This document shows, one piece after another, positions 32,350 to 40,825 of a DNA stretch of 46,938 nt. The notes beneath the pieces are model-generated. The model saw only the letters and a list, made by a program, of their open reading frames with translations. It did not search any database and was not told the DNA's origin. Within the stretch, counting starts at the first letter, position 1, and each line of letters begins with the position of its first letter. Both the position numbers and the translations under genes were made by a program. Source of the DNA: Candidatus Faecimonas gallistercoris (GTDB taxonomy: Bacteria; Bacillota_I; Bacilli_A; RF39; UBA660). The stretch covers positions 1 through 46,938 of the forward strand of contig DVGU01000008.1 of NCBI GenBank assembly GCA_018712565.1. Reading direction: 5' to 3'.

Positions 32350-32361
32350 AAATAGCATTTT

Positions 32362-32387
32362 ACTCGGAATTTAGTTCCGAGTTTTTT
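32362..32387 (+). terminator. tRNA-Met terminator
   Basis: Stem ACTCGGAA/TTCCGAGT (32362-32369, 32375-32382) with loop TTTAG and six T. Confidence 0.9.
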
Positions 32388-32700
32388 ATATATAAAAGAT
32401 TGGAGAGTTTGATGGGGTGGTTATGTTGGAAGTAGTTGTTGCTGTTGTTTGTTGTTGTGGTGCTTTTTCTTGTGGTGTTTTGGTATCACGGATGGAATCA
32501 GCAATTTTAAATATTGTTTTGGCGTTATTCATAATAGGTTTTATTTGATATACAATGGGAATTGCTTGATTGATAACTCCTAGAGTTTTCTGGGTTCCTT
32601 CTAATAAGCTTGACCATTTTACAGTTTTTATTGCTTGTAGACCTCGAGTTAGTAGACTTGCCTTGGGAGTTAGATTCATTAAATAAGGATTAGGATACAT
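32386..32700 (-). CDS. yqfQ: YqfQ-like (VrrA-type) small protein
   Basis: 104 residues. After MYPNPYLMNLTPKASL, the core WSSLLEGTQKTLGVINQAIPIVYQIKPIMNNAKTIFKIADSI closely follows the YqfQ pattern 'FLxNTQKxLxxxxQxxPxVQQYGPLVKNxPxMWKL'. The C-terminal third (QEKAPQQQTTATTTSNITTPSNSP) is Thr/Gln/Pro-rich and disordered, as in YqfQ/VrrA, where repeats vary. Function unknown. It is divergent from gspF, so the 110-base gap holds promoters for both. Its Thr-rich tail is similar in character to the GspE tail. Confidence 0.6.
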   Translation of the reverse strand: MYPNPYLMNLTPKASLLTRGLQAIKTVKWSSLLEGTQKTLGVINQAIPIVYQIKPIMNNAKTIFKIADSIRDTKTPQEKAPQQQTTATTTSNITTPSNSPIFYI

Positions 32701-32810
32701 ATCATCACCTCTTATTTTAATATATGTAAATTCATTGAAAAAGTTAATTTAATTATTTTCAAAAAAAATATGTTATGTTATACTTAATTAAGAATAGGGA
32801 GTGATGAATA

Positions 32811-34295
32811 GTGGGTATACTATCGAAAGTTGGAAGTGCATTAAAAAAAGACTCTCAAAATTCAAATGCTACAACAGCGGTTGGAGGTAATGTTGCTGCA
32901 GGTCAACCTGTGCCTGATGGTAATAATGTTCTTCCAGCACAAGGGAATGTTGCACCTCCAAAACAAAAAAAATCACTGTTTTCTTTTCAAAAGAAGAAAG
33001 ATAAAAAGACGGATGTCAACTCTGATATGAATGACTTTTCTCCTAAGCCAGGGATACAAAAAAGAGTTGAAAATGCACCAGAGAGACCACTAATTAAGTA
33101 TCGTTACGTAGTTATTAATGCTATGGGTAAAAAGGAAAAGGGAACTTTTGAGGCGGAGAGTGAGTCAGAAGTTAGAAATTTTTTGTTGTCTCAGGATTAT
33201 GAAGTTGTATCTATTACAGTACGAGCAGCTTATGATATAGATATTAATGATCATGCTAAAATGAAGGTTTCTGATTTGTCGTTTTCACTAACTCAGTTAT
33301 CTACGTATATTAAATCTGGTATACCACTTGTTGATGCTGTTAAGATTTTAGCAAAACAAGCTAGTAAGCCAGCATCTAAAAAAGCTTTTCAACGATTAGT
33401 GTATGAATTGTTAAAAGGTGAGAATCTTTCTAATGCAATGTTAAAGCAAGAAACTGTGTTTCCTAAATTATTAGTTAATATGGTAAAAACAGCGGAGATG
33501 ACTGGTGATTTACCTTCTATTTTGGATGATATGGCAGATTATTATACTACAATGGAGAGAACACGTAAACAAATGATTAGTGCTATGACATATCCTTGTG
33601 TTGTATTATCTATTGCTTTTATCGTACTTATTTTTATGCTTACTTATTTAGTTCCACAGTTTGCTAGTATGTTTGAAAGTAATGATGCAGAACTTCCTGC
33701 TATTACACTTGCTGTTTTAGGTGCTAGTAATTTTATTAAAAATAATTATATTGTTCTTATTATAGGAATTATTTTGGTTGTTGGAGGCTTTATTTTCTGT
33801 TTTAAGAAAAATAAAAAATTCCGTACTGCTGTTCAAACATTTTTAATGCATATTCCAGTTTTAAAGAGTATCATTATTTATAATGAGGTTGCTAATTTTA
33901 CAAAGACGTTTGCTTCTCTTTTGAATCATGGAGTTTTTATTACAGATAGTATGGAGATTTTATCTAAGATTACCAATAACGAAGTTTATAAACGTATTAT
34001 TGATAAAACGTTACATAATCTTGGAAAAGGAGATTCTATTTCAGCATCATTCCGTGGAGAATGGGCCTTTCCTGTTGTTGCTTATGAAATGTTAGTTACT
34101 GGTGAATCTACGGGGCAATTAGGTTTGATGATGGAGAAAGTTGCTGAGCACTTTCAAGCTTTGCATAAATCAGTAATTGATCAATTGAAGAGTTTAATGG
34201 AACCATTGATGATTTGTGCCTTGGCGGTAATTGTTGGTATTATCTTATTATCAATTGTTGAGCCTATGTTTAGTATTTATGGACAAATACAGTAA
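32811..34295 (+). CDS. gspF: GspF/PilC-type inner-membrane assembly protein
   Basis: 494 residues, start GTG 32811 with AGGGAG nine bases before; ATG frames nearby are out of frame. The family core begins near residue 90 (KYRYVVINAMGKKEKGTFEAES) and has the duplicated T2SSF domain, LSFSLTQLSTYIKSGIPLVDAV and FTKTFASLLNHGVFITDSM, with three membrane helices; GESTGQLGLMMEKVAEH ends the second. The 90-residue N-terminal extension (NATTAVGGNVAAGQPVPDGNN..., then basic KKKDKKTD) is unusual and disordered. This is the platform on which the GspE-type ATPase acts. The prepilin peptidase gene follows 11 bases later. Confidence 0.93.
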   Translation: MGILSKVGSALKKDSQNSNATTAVGGNVAAGQPVPDGNNVLPAQGNVAPPKQKKSLFSFQKKKDKKTDVNSDMNDFSPKPGIQKRVENAPERPLIKYRYVVINAMGKKEKGTFEAESESEVRNFLLSQDYEVVSITVRAAYDIDINDHAKMKVSDLSFSLTQLSTYIKSGIPLVDAVKILAKQASKPASKKAFQRLVYELLKGENLSNAMLKQETVFPKLLVNMVKTAEMTGDLPSILDDMADYYTTMERTRKQMISAMTYPCVVLSIAFIVLIFMLTYLVPQFASMFESNDAELPAITLAVLGASNFIKNNYIVLIIGIILVVGGFIFCFKKNKKFRTAVQTFLMHIPVLKSIIIYNEVANFTKTFASLLNHGVFITDSMEILSKITNNEVYKRIIDKTLHNLGKGDSISASFRGEWAFPVVAYEMLVTGESTGQLGLMMEKVAEHFQALHKSVIDQLKSLMEPLMICALAVIVGIILLSIVEPMFSIYGQIQ

Positions 34296-34306
34296 GGAGG
34301 ATAATT

Positions 34307-35068
34307 ATGGATATATTATATTTAATTATCTTTTTTATTTTAGGATGCTTTTTTGGAGGATTCTATACAGTTTTGGGAGAGAGATTAGCAACTGAGGATT
34401 ATCATTTTTTTCCTTATCGTTGCAATCATTGTAAACATGCCCTTTCTTTTTTAGATGGGATTCCAATAGTATCTTTTTTGTTTTTGAAAAAAAGGTGTAG
34501 ATATTGTCATCATATTATAGATGTTATGGAACCTCTCATGGAATTTTTTACTGGAATTTTATTTGCTGTTGCTTTTTATAGTTTTGGATTTTCTTATGAG
34601 TTATTAATTGCTTTGGGAATTATTTCATTATTAATTATAGTTACTGTTAGTGATTTAAATTATTTGATTATTCCAGATGAGGTTTTAATTTTCTTTGGTT
34701 TTTATTTTATTGTTGTACAATTTTTTTCTGTTGGAATTGTTAATACTTGTTTTCATGTTTTGACAGGTATCTTCTTATTTCTATTGATGTATTTTATTAT
34801 GTGGTTAGGAGAAAAGATGCTTAAGAAGGAGAGTTTAGGCGGTGGAGATGTTAAAATGATGTTTCTATTTGGTTTAGTATTAGATCCTTTACTTGGTACT
34901 ATAGCAATCTTTTTAGGTAGTATTTTTGCTTTACCTATGTCTTTGTTTTTGCTCTATAAAAATCAAGAAAAAATGATTCCTTTTGGACCTTTTTTACTTA
35001 TTGCCTTTACTTTTTTATATTTTACAAAAATTACACCGGAAATTATTATTTCTTGGTTGAGTTTTTAA
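34307..35068 (+). CDS. pilD: Prepilin peptidase (PilD/ComC type)
   Basis: 253 residues, about eight membrane helices. The N-terminal zinc-binding part has two CxxC pairs (RCNHCKHA and RCRYCHHI). The two catalytic aspartates lie in VTVSDLNYLIIPDE and in SLGGGDVKMMF (GxGDxK). It cleaves prepilin leaders after Gly, as in the two pseudopilins at 24357 and 24896, and methylates the new N-terminus in most relatives. Ribosome site AAGGAGG, 11 bases after gspF, so co-transcribed. No terminator is obvious. Confidence 0.92.
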   Translation: MDILYLIIFFILGCFFGGFYTVLGERLATEDYHFFPYRCNHCKHALSFLDGIPIVSFLFLKKRCRYCHHIIDVMEPLMEFFTGILFAVAFYSFGFSYELLIALGIISLLIIVTVSDLNYLIIPDEVLIFFGFYFIVVQFFSVGIVNTCFHVLTGIFLFLLMYFIMWLGEKMLKKESLGGGDVKMMFLFGLVLDPLLGTIAIFLGSIFALPMSLFLLYKNQEKMIPFGPFLLIAFTFLYFTKITPEIIISWLSF

Positions 35069-35297
35069 GATGAGGTGTTTGGTTTTAATTACTAGTGATA
35101 GATGAAATAATTTGTTGTTTTCTTTTATATAGATGATAGTAATTAGATTAGTATGTAAAAGTGTTAGGGAAAACGGAAGTAATGATAATAATAAAATATG
35201 ATAGAGATTTTTTTGTGGATTGTGTTATAATACTTGGTGAATTAAAAAAGGATTCTTTTTTAGGGTGATTTATTTGGGTTATAAAGTGGGTGATGGA

Positions 35298-36602
35298 ATG
35301 AAGAATAGGACAATATTACCAGCGGATACTTATATTGTTGTTAATAAGACAGTGATTAATGATTCTGATAGAAAACTTATTACGATGTTATATCAACCAA
35401 TTATTGGATATACAGCTGTGTCATTATATTTTACTTTGTTAGATGATTTGAATCGATTTGCGGTTATGAGTCATGATTTAACTCATCATCATTTAATGGC
35501 AACTATGCAATTAAAGTTAGAAGATATTGTTGTTGCTAGAGAAAAATTAGAGGCTTGTGGTCTTTTAAAGACATATTATAAAGAGGGAAATGTCAATCAA
35601 TATGTATATTTAATATATTCTCCTATGTCTGCCCATGAATTTTTTAATCATCCTATTTTAGGGGTTGTTCTTTTTAATAATTTGGGAAAAAAAGAGTATG
35701 AAAGAATTGTGAATTATTTTAAAATACCACATATTAATTTAGGAGAGTATGAAGACATTACTTCTAGTTTTGATGAAGTATTTACTAGTGTTTTGGGAAA
35801 TGTATTAGAAGTTAGACAAGAGATTATAAAAAGAGAAGTAAATCGACCATCTATAGAAAATAGGATTGACTTTAATTTGCTTATTTCTAGTATTCCATCT
35901 AGTATGGTTCATGAAAGATGTTTTTCTAAAGATGTGAAGGAGTTGATTAATTCACTTAGTTATACATATCAGTTAGATACTTTAGCAATGCAGGGTCTTG
36001 TTAGAGATTCTTTAAATGAAAAAGGAATGATTGATAGGAATTTACTTCGTAAGAGTGCTAGGGAATATTATCAATTTGAGCATAATGGTAATTTACCTAC
36101 TGTTATTTATAATAAACAACCTGATTATTTAAAGAAGCCAGCGGGTGATAATTCTAAATGGGCCAAGATGGTTTATGCTTTTGAGAATTTAACTCCTTAT
36201 CAGTTTTTAAAGGCAAAGTATAAAGGAGCAGAACCAACTGATCGGGATAAGCGTTTGATAGAAAATCTACTTATTGATCAAAAACTTAATCCTGGCGTTG
36301 TTAATGTTTTGATTGCTTATGTTTTAAAAATTAATCATGAAAAATTAAAGAAGAGTTATGTAGAAACGATTGCTGGTCAATGGAAAAGACTTAATATAGA
36401 GACAGTAGAAGAAGCTATGAGAATAGCAGAAAAAGAACATAAAAAAATGAAAAAGGTTCTTACTAAGAATAAAACAGTTAAATCTACTTCTTCAAAGAAA
36501 GAGAATAAATTACCAGCTTGGTTTGATAAAGAATTAGAAAATACTGAAACAACAGAAGAGGAAGCAAATGAATTAAATCAAATATTAAAAGAATTGGTAT
36601 AA
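35298..36602 (+). CDS. dnaB: Replication initiation protein DnaB (Bacillus type)
   Basis: 434 residues. ILPADTYIVVNKTVINDSDRKLITMLYQPIIGYTAVSLYFTLLDDLNR and EFFNHPILGVVLFNNLGKKEYERI follow Bacillus DnaB ('DVLPVDPYVVKSRSMLQDIDRQIITQLYQPLIG'). Residues 270-385 include the DnaD-like C-terminal domain (KWAKMVYAFENLTPYQFLKAKYKGAEPT, DQKLNPGVVNVLIAYVLKIN). DnaB with DnaD and DnaI loads the replicative helicase at oriC. Start: ATG 35298 fits the homologue; TTG 35274 (AGGGTGA upstream) and GTG 35265 are possible. Its usual partner dnaI does not follow here. TATAAT 35226-35231 is the likely -10. Confidence 0.88.
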   Translation: MKNRTILPADTYIVVNKTVINDSDRKLITMLYQPIIGYTAVSLYFTLLDDLNRFAVMSHDLTHHHLMATMQLKLEDIVVAREKLEACGLLKTYYKEGNVNQYVYLIYSPMSAHEFFNHPILGVVLFNNLGKKEYERIVNYFKIPHINLGEYEDITSSFDEVFTSVLGNVLEVRQEIIKREVNRPSIENRIDFNLLISSIPSSMVHERCFSKDVKELINSLSYTYQLDTLAMQGLVRDSLNEKGMIDRNLLRKSAREYYQFEHNGNLPTVIYNKQPDYLKKPAGDNSKWAKMVYAFENLTPYQFLKAKYKGAEPTDRDKRLIENLLIDQKLNPGVVNVLIAYVLKINHEKLKKSYVETIAGQWKRLNIETVEEAMRIAEKEHKKMKKVLTKNKTVKSTSSKKENKLPAWFDKELENTETTEEEANELNQILKELV

Positions 36603-36926
36603 TTTTCTATTCTTTTTTTACTTAATTCGATAAATTTGTACTATATTATTTCTATGAAAACCTCTTTTTTTGTTTAGAAATAATTATTATATCAGAGTTT
36701 TTTTGTATTTTGTACATCCGAAACCATATACTATCGGATTTTTCGTTAGTTTGCAAAAAAGTTGGATTTATGATATAGTTTTATTTGTGTGCAGCGTGCG
36801 AATGTCAATTTACATGAAGAAGTATGACCCTTTTTGTACATTTCTTGCTTAGTATTTAGTTTTATGTTATCATGATAGAGTAAGAATTTGCATAAAATAT
36901 ATGGGATATAGAAAAAGGATGTTTAT
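36603..36926. other. 324-bp intergenic region with one hairpin
   Basis: No gene is supported here; the 60-codon ORF at 36670 lacks a ribosome site. ATCCGA/TCGGAT (36716-36721, 36734-36739) forms a hairpin followed by five T, probably the delayed dnaB terminator. TTTTGTACAT occurs twice (36708 and 36833). TTATCATGATAG near 36870 is the likely promoter area of the HD gene. Confidence 0.5.
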
Positions 36927-37427
36927 ATGAATAATTATGTAGATGAAGAATTTGAAAATATTGTTGCTCCTATTTTGGAATTAGAAGAATTTAATCGTTT
37001 AAAATTTATTACACATCATGGTATTACAAGATATGATCATTCTATGCGAGTAGCATATTTATCTTATAAAGTTAGTAAATCGTTAAGATTAGATTATAAA
37101 GAGGTTACAGAGGCAGCTTTATTACATGATTTCTTTTTGGATGAAGTAAATCATGAAAGTAGAATAGAGAGACTTCGTCATCATCCAGAGTGTGCTGTGA
37201 AAAATGCTTCTAAATATTTCGATTTAAGTGATAGACAAAAGGATATTATTAGGACACATATGTTTCCTGTAACTTTTACTCCGCCAAAATATATTGAGAG
37301 TTGGATTGTTGATTTGGTAGATGATATAGCAGCTGTTTATGAAGGATGCTATCGTATGCATTTAGAACTTCGTACAGCCATGTTTATGTTTATGTTTTTC
37401 GTAGTTAATTTTGTTAAAATGAGATAG
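36927..37427 (+). CDS. Small HD-domain hydrolase
   Basis: 166 residues. HHGITRYDHSMRVAYLSYKVSKSL supplies the first His, ALLHDFFLDE the HD pair, RHHPECAVKNA and IIRTHMFPVTFTPPKYIESWIVDLVDDIAAVYEG the later metal and substrate residues. This fits small cytosolic HD hydrolases of the YfbR/metal-dependent nucleotidase kind, but the substrate is not defined. AAAAGGATG precedes ATG 36927. A GAACT hairpin terminator overlaps the stop codon. It is the second HD protein in the window. Confidence 0.82.
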   Translation: MNNYVDEEFENIVAPILELEEFNRLKFITHHGITRYDHSMRVAYLSYKVSKSLRLDYKEVTEAALLHDFFLDEVNHESRIERLRHHPECAVKNASKYFDLSDRQKDIIRTHMFPVTFTPPKYIESWIVDLVDDIAAVYEGCYRMHLELRTAMFMFMFFVVNFVKMR

Positions 37428-37447
37428 TTCTTGTGAACTGTTTTTTT
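37426..37447 (+). terminator. HD gene terminator
   Basis: Stem AGTTC/GAACT (37426-37430, 37435-37439) with loop TTGT, then G and seven T. Confidence 0.7.
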
Positions 37448-37482
37448 AGTTTGTTTTATTGCTTCATTTACACTTATATATT

Positions 37483-37557
37483 AGAGGTATTGGTCCTATT
37501 TTGGTTATTTTATTTTTAATTATTATAAAAGATGATTTTTAATACCTCTTTTTTTTA
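37483..37557 (+). ncRNA. Possible short RNA: long-loop hairpin with T run
   Basis: Perfect nine-bp arms AGAGGTATT (37483-37491) and AATACCTCT (37541-37549) close a 49-base AT-rich loop and end in about ten T. A TATATT box (37477-37482) directly precedes it, but it ends where the hairpin begins, so the start site would fall within the first arm. The ppaC promoter (TATACT 37572-37577) lies downstream, so this is upstream of, not within, the ppaC leader. Confidence 0.35.
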
Positions 37558-37602
37558 TTTGGAATTTATGATATACTTTTGCAAGAAAGAAGTGATAGTA
37601 TT

Positions 37603-39222
37603 ATGGAAAAAACATTTATATTTGGACATAAAAAACCAGATTCAGATTCAGTTATGTCAGCTATTGGGCTTTCTTACTTAAAAAATCAATTAGGTGAGAA
37701 TACAGAGCCTAGAATTTTAGGTAATATTAATAAAGAAACTAAGTATGCGTTAAAATTCTTTGATTTAAAAGAGCCTGAGTATTTAAATGATGTAAAACTT
37801 CAGATTAAGGATGTTAATTATCATAGGGATTTTGTAATTAGTGATACAGACTCTGTTTATGATGGATATCAGATGATGTTAGAAAAGGGGTTAACAGGCG
37901 TTCCAGTAGTTCAAAAAGATAATGATTTTTTAGGGTTAATTACTATTAAGGATTTATCACATATGGTAGTTAATGCTAATTATGAAGAGTTATATACTTC
38001 TTATAGTAATATTATGAAGGTTTTAAAAGGAGAAGAAGTATTAAAGTTTGATGAGGAACTTGCTGGGAAGATTATAGTTGCTGCTTATCGTAGTACTACT
38101 TTTATTAATACTGTTCCTTTGACCAAAAATGATATTTTAATTGTTGGAGATCGTCATAGTGTTATTGAGTATGCCGTAGAATCAGGTGTTAAGTTATTGA
38201 TTTTATCTGGGGATTCTGAAATAAAAGAAAAACATATCAAAATTGCTAGAAAAAATAAAGTAAATATTATTCGTACTCCTTATGATTCTTATCATATTAC
38301 AAGACTTATTCCACTTACTAATTATATTAGAATGATGATACGTAGTTATAATCCAGTAAAGTTTGAAGAAAGTGAATTTGTTGATACTGTTTTAGATATT
38401 AATAATAAATTAAAACATACTAATTATCCTATTGTTAATAAGAAAAATCAATGTTTGGGATTATTACGAATTACAGATCTTAATGAAAAACATCCTAAAA
38501 ATGTTATTTTAGTTGATCATAATGAAAAATTACAAAGTGTAGAAGGTCTTGATGAGGCTAATATATTGGAGATTTTTGATCATCATAATTTAGGTAGTAT
38601 TACGACTAATTCACCAATTAATTTTCGTAATATGGCTGTTGGATCAACTTGTACTATTGTTTATACTTTATATAAAGAAAGAAAAGTGGATATTCCTAAA
38701 GAAATAGCAGGAGCTTTACTTTCTGGTATATTGTCAGATACTTTAATTTTAAAAAGTCCTACTGCAACACCTCGTGATGAAGAGGCAGTTACTGAGTTGG
38801 CTCGTATTGCGGGTGTTAATTATCAAGATTATGGAATGGAGATGTTAGAGGCTGGTACTTCTTTAGAGGGAATGAGTAAAGAAGATGTATTATATAATGA
38901 TTTTAAATTATATACTGTTAATGAGAAGACATTTGCTATTGGACAATTCTTTACTATGAATTTTGATGAGATGAAAGAAGAATTGGATGATTATGTTCAT
39001 GTATTAGATGAGGTTTCTGAAGCTAATCATTATGATTTTCTTGCTTTATATGTTACTGATATCATAAAAAATGGTAGTTATGTAATTTTTAATACAAAAG
39101 GGCAAGAAGTTATGAATGTTGCTTATGAACAAGATATGGTGCCAGAAGGTTATTTTGTAGAGAATTGTGTTTCTCGTAAAAAACATGTTGTTCCATTAAT
39201 AATGGAAATATTTGAAAATTAA
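37603..39222 (+). CDS. ppaC: Manganese-dependent inorganic pyrophosphatase with CBS/DRTGG regulatory insert
   Basis: Family II pyrophosphatase, 539 residues, ATG 37603 (the track's TTG 37579 is upstream of the ribosome site). DHH part: GHKKPDSDSV (8-17), then CBS domain (about 75-130, VPVVQKDNDFLGLITIKDL), a DRTGG-type domain (about 190-245) and a second CBS (about 270-310, YPIVNKKNQCLGLLRITDL); the DHH motif EIFDHHNLGSITT and DHHA2 C-terminus ending SRKKHVVP close the fold. CBS-PPases are inhibited by AMP/ADP and activated by ATP or diadenosine polyphosphates. Hydrolysing PPi drives biosynthesis. uppP follows 13 bases later, likely in one operon. Confidence 0.95.
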   Translation: MEKTFIFGHKKPDSDSVMSAIGLSYLKNQLGENTEPRILGNINKETKYALKFFDLKEPEYLNDVKLQIKDVNYHRDFVISDTDSVYDGYQMMLEKGLTGVPVVQKDNDFLGLITIKDLSHMVVNANYEELYTSYSNIMKVLKGEEVLKFDEELAGKIIVAAYRSTTFINTVPLTKNDILIVGDRHSVIEYAVESGVKLLILSGDSEIKEKHIKIARKNKVNIIRTPYDSYHITRLIPLTNYIRMMIRSYNPVKFEESEFVDTVLDINNKLKHTNYPIVNKKNQCLGLLRITDLNEKHPKNVILVDHNEKLQSVEGLDEANILEIFDHHNLGSITTNSPINFRNMAVGSTCTIVYTLYKERKVDIPKEIAGALLSGILSDTLILKSPTATPRDEEAVTELARIAGVNYQDYGMEMLEAGTSLEGMSKEDVLYNDFKLYTVNEKTFAIGQFFTMNFDEMKEELDDYVHVLDEVSEANHYDFLALYVTDIIKNGSYVIFNTKGQEVMNVAYEQDMVPEGYFVENCVSRKKHVVPLIMEIFEN

Positions 39223-39235
39223 AAGGAGATAACTT

Positions 39236-40051
39236 ATGAGTTTTGTTGAAATATTAATTTTAGGATTTATTCAGGGGATTGCTGAATTTTTGCCAATATC
39301 TTCCTCAGCTCATTTAATTATTTTTCGTGATATTTTTGGAATAGGAGCAGGAATGAGTGCTAATATGGAACTTACTTTTGATATTGCACTTCACTTTGGT
39401 ACTTTACTTGCAATTGGAGTGTTTTTCTTTCATGACTTTATTCGGATGATTTGTAAGGGATTTACAAAAGGTGTTGCTGATAAAGATGGAAAAATATTGT
39501 GGTACTTAGTTGCTGCTACTATACCTGCTGCTATTGTAGGAGTGCTGTTTGAGGAGCCAATTGAAAAGATTATTCGTTCTAATTATATTGTAATTGCTTT
39601 AGCTCTTGCTATTATGGGTGTGATTATTTATTTGGCTGATAAATATAGTAAGCAAACAAAAACTATTCAAAAAATGACTTTATCTGATGCTATTTTAATT
39701 GGTTGTAGTCAAGTATTTGCTTTGATTCCAGGGTTTTCTCGTAGTGGTACTACTATTGCTGCTGGTAGAGTATTAGGACTTGATAGAGAAAGTGCAGCAA
39801 AGTTTTCTTTCTTTTTAAGTGCTCCAGTTGTATTAGGTGCAGTAGTATTACAATTGATTAAAGATAGTGTTTGGGGGGTTATTGCTGCTAATCTAGGAAC
39901 TTTTATTCTTGGTATACTTGTTTCTTTTGTCATTGGACTTTTATGTATTAAATATTTATTAAAATATTTACAAAAACATAATTTTAAAGTTTTTATGATT
40001 TATAGAGTTTTTTTAGCAGTAGTTGTTATATTATATATTATGGTTAGATAG
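39236..40051 (+). CDS. uppP: Undecaprenyl-diphosphatase (UppP/BacA)
   Basis: 271 residues, about eight membrane helices. Recycles the lipid carrier for peptidoglycan by dephosphorylating undecaprenyl-PP; loss gives bacitracin sensitivity. Signature motifs GIAEFLPISSSAHLI (with the conserved Glu and SSSAH) and PGFSRSGTTIAAG are intact. Ribosome site AAAAGGAG. 13 bases behind ppaC; a transporter gene follows 9 bases later, so the whole run 37603-41575 looks like one operon. Confidence 0.95.
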   Translation: MSFVEILILGFIQGIAEFLPISSSAHLIIFRDIFGIGAGMSANMELTFDIALHFGTLLAIGVFFFHDFIRMICKGFTKGVADKDGKILWYLVAATIPAAIVGVLFEEPIEKIIRSNYIVIALALAIMGVIIYLADKYSKQTKTIQKMTLSDAILIGCSQVFALIPGFSRSGTTIAAGRVLGLDRESAAKFSFFLSAPVVLGAVVLQLIKDSVWGVIAANLGTFILGILVSFVIGLLCIKYLLKYLQKHNFKVFMIYRVFLAVVVILYIMVR

Positions 40052-40060
40052 GTGATATTA

Positions 40061-40816
40061 ATGAGTGTAGAAAGCATTGGATTGTTAGTTACATTTTTGT
40101 TAGGAGTTTTTGTTTTAATAGGGGCTATGGTTGCTTTTCTTGCTAATAAAAAACAAAAGATTATAGATTTTTCTTTAGGACTTGCTTTTAGTGTTATTGT
40201 TATGTTAATTATTTTGGATTTGATTCCTGAAGTGATTGAACATTTAGGTCTTAGATATATTTGGTTATTTTTGATATTTGTTGTTTTAGGATATGGATTA
40301 CTTAGAGGATTAGATCATTTTATTCCTGATCATCATGATCATCATAAAATGACTAAAAAAGAGGAGAGTAATAATTTAGCTCATATTGGTATTATTTCTT
40401 CGATTGCTTTAGTTATTCATAATATTATAGAGGGAATGGCAGTTTATTCAACTGTATTAACAGATGTTTCTACAGGATTAATGCTTGCTATTGGAATAGG
40501 ATTTCATAATCTTCCTCTTGGAATGGTTATTGCTACTACTTTTTATCAAGCAAATCAAAAATCTAAAAAAGTATGGTTAGTAATTGGTGGGGTTGCTTTT
40601 TCTACTTTAGTGGGTGGAATTATTTCTCTTTTATTAAATAATCAAGTTGTTCCAGAATGGGTAGTTGGTAGTTTACTTTCTCTTACATTAGGAATGTTAT
40701 TGTTTATATTATTTTCTGAATTATGGCCTAGAATCAAAAAAACAAAGTTTGCTCATGAACGTAATTTGGGACTTTTGATTGGTATTGTTATTATGTTGAT
40801 ATCTCTTGTTATTTAG
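40061..40816 (+). CDS. ZIP-family metal transporter
   Basis: 251 residues from ATG 40061 (GTG 40052 lies in AGGTGA). About eight helices. The metal path is recognised by HNIIEGMAVY in helix IV and FHNLPLGMVI in helix V, where the usual HNxPEG reads HNLPLG. A His-rich cytoplasmic loop (PDHHDHHKMTKK) between helices III and IV is the ZIP metal-binding loop. Expected cargo Zn2+ or Fe/Mn. No metal regulator is near. Overlaps no gene but is tightly packed. Confidence 0.85.
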   Translation: MSVESIGLLVTFLLGVFVLIGAMVAFLANKKQKIIDFSLGLAFSVIVMLIILDLIPEVIEHLGLRYIWLFLIFVVLGYGLLRGLDHFIPDHHDHHKMTKKEESNNLAHIGIISSIALVIHNIIEGMAVYSTVLTDVSTGLMLAIGIGFHNLPLGMVIATTFYQANQKSKKVWLVIGGVAFSTLVGGIISLLLNNQVVPEWVVGSLLSLTLGMLLFILFSELWPRIKKTKFAHERNLGLLIGIVIMLISLVI

Positions 40817-40825
40817 GTGATGTTT

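Noticed and set aside
36670-36852. 60-codon ORF in the dnaB downstream region
   Set aside because: No ribosome site, unusual residues for this genome and overlap with a hairpin; probably random.
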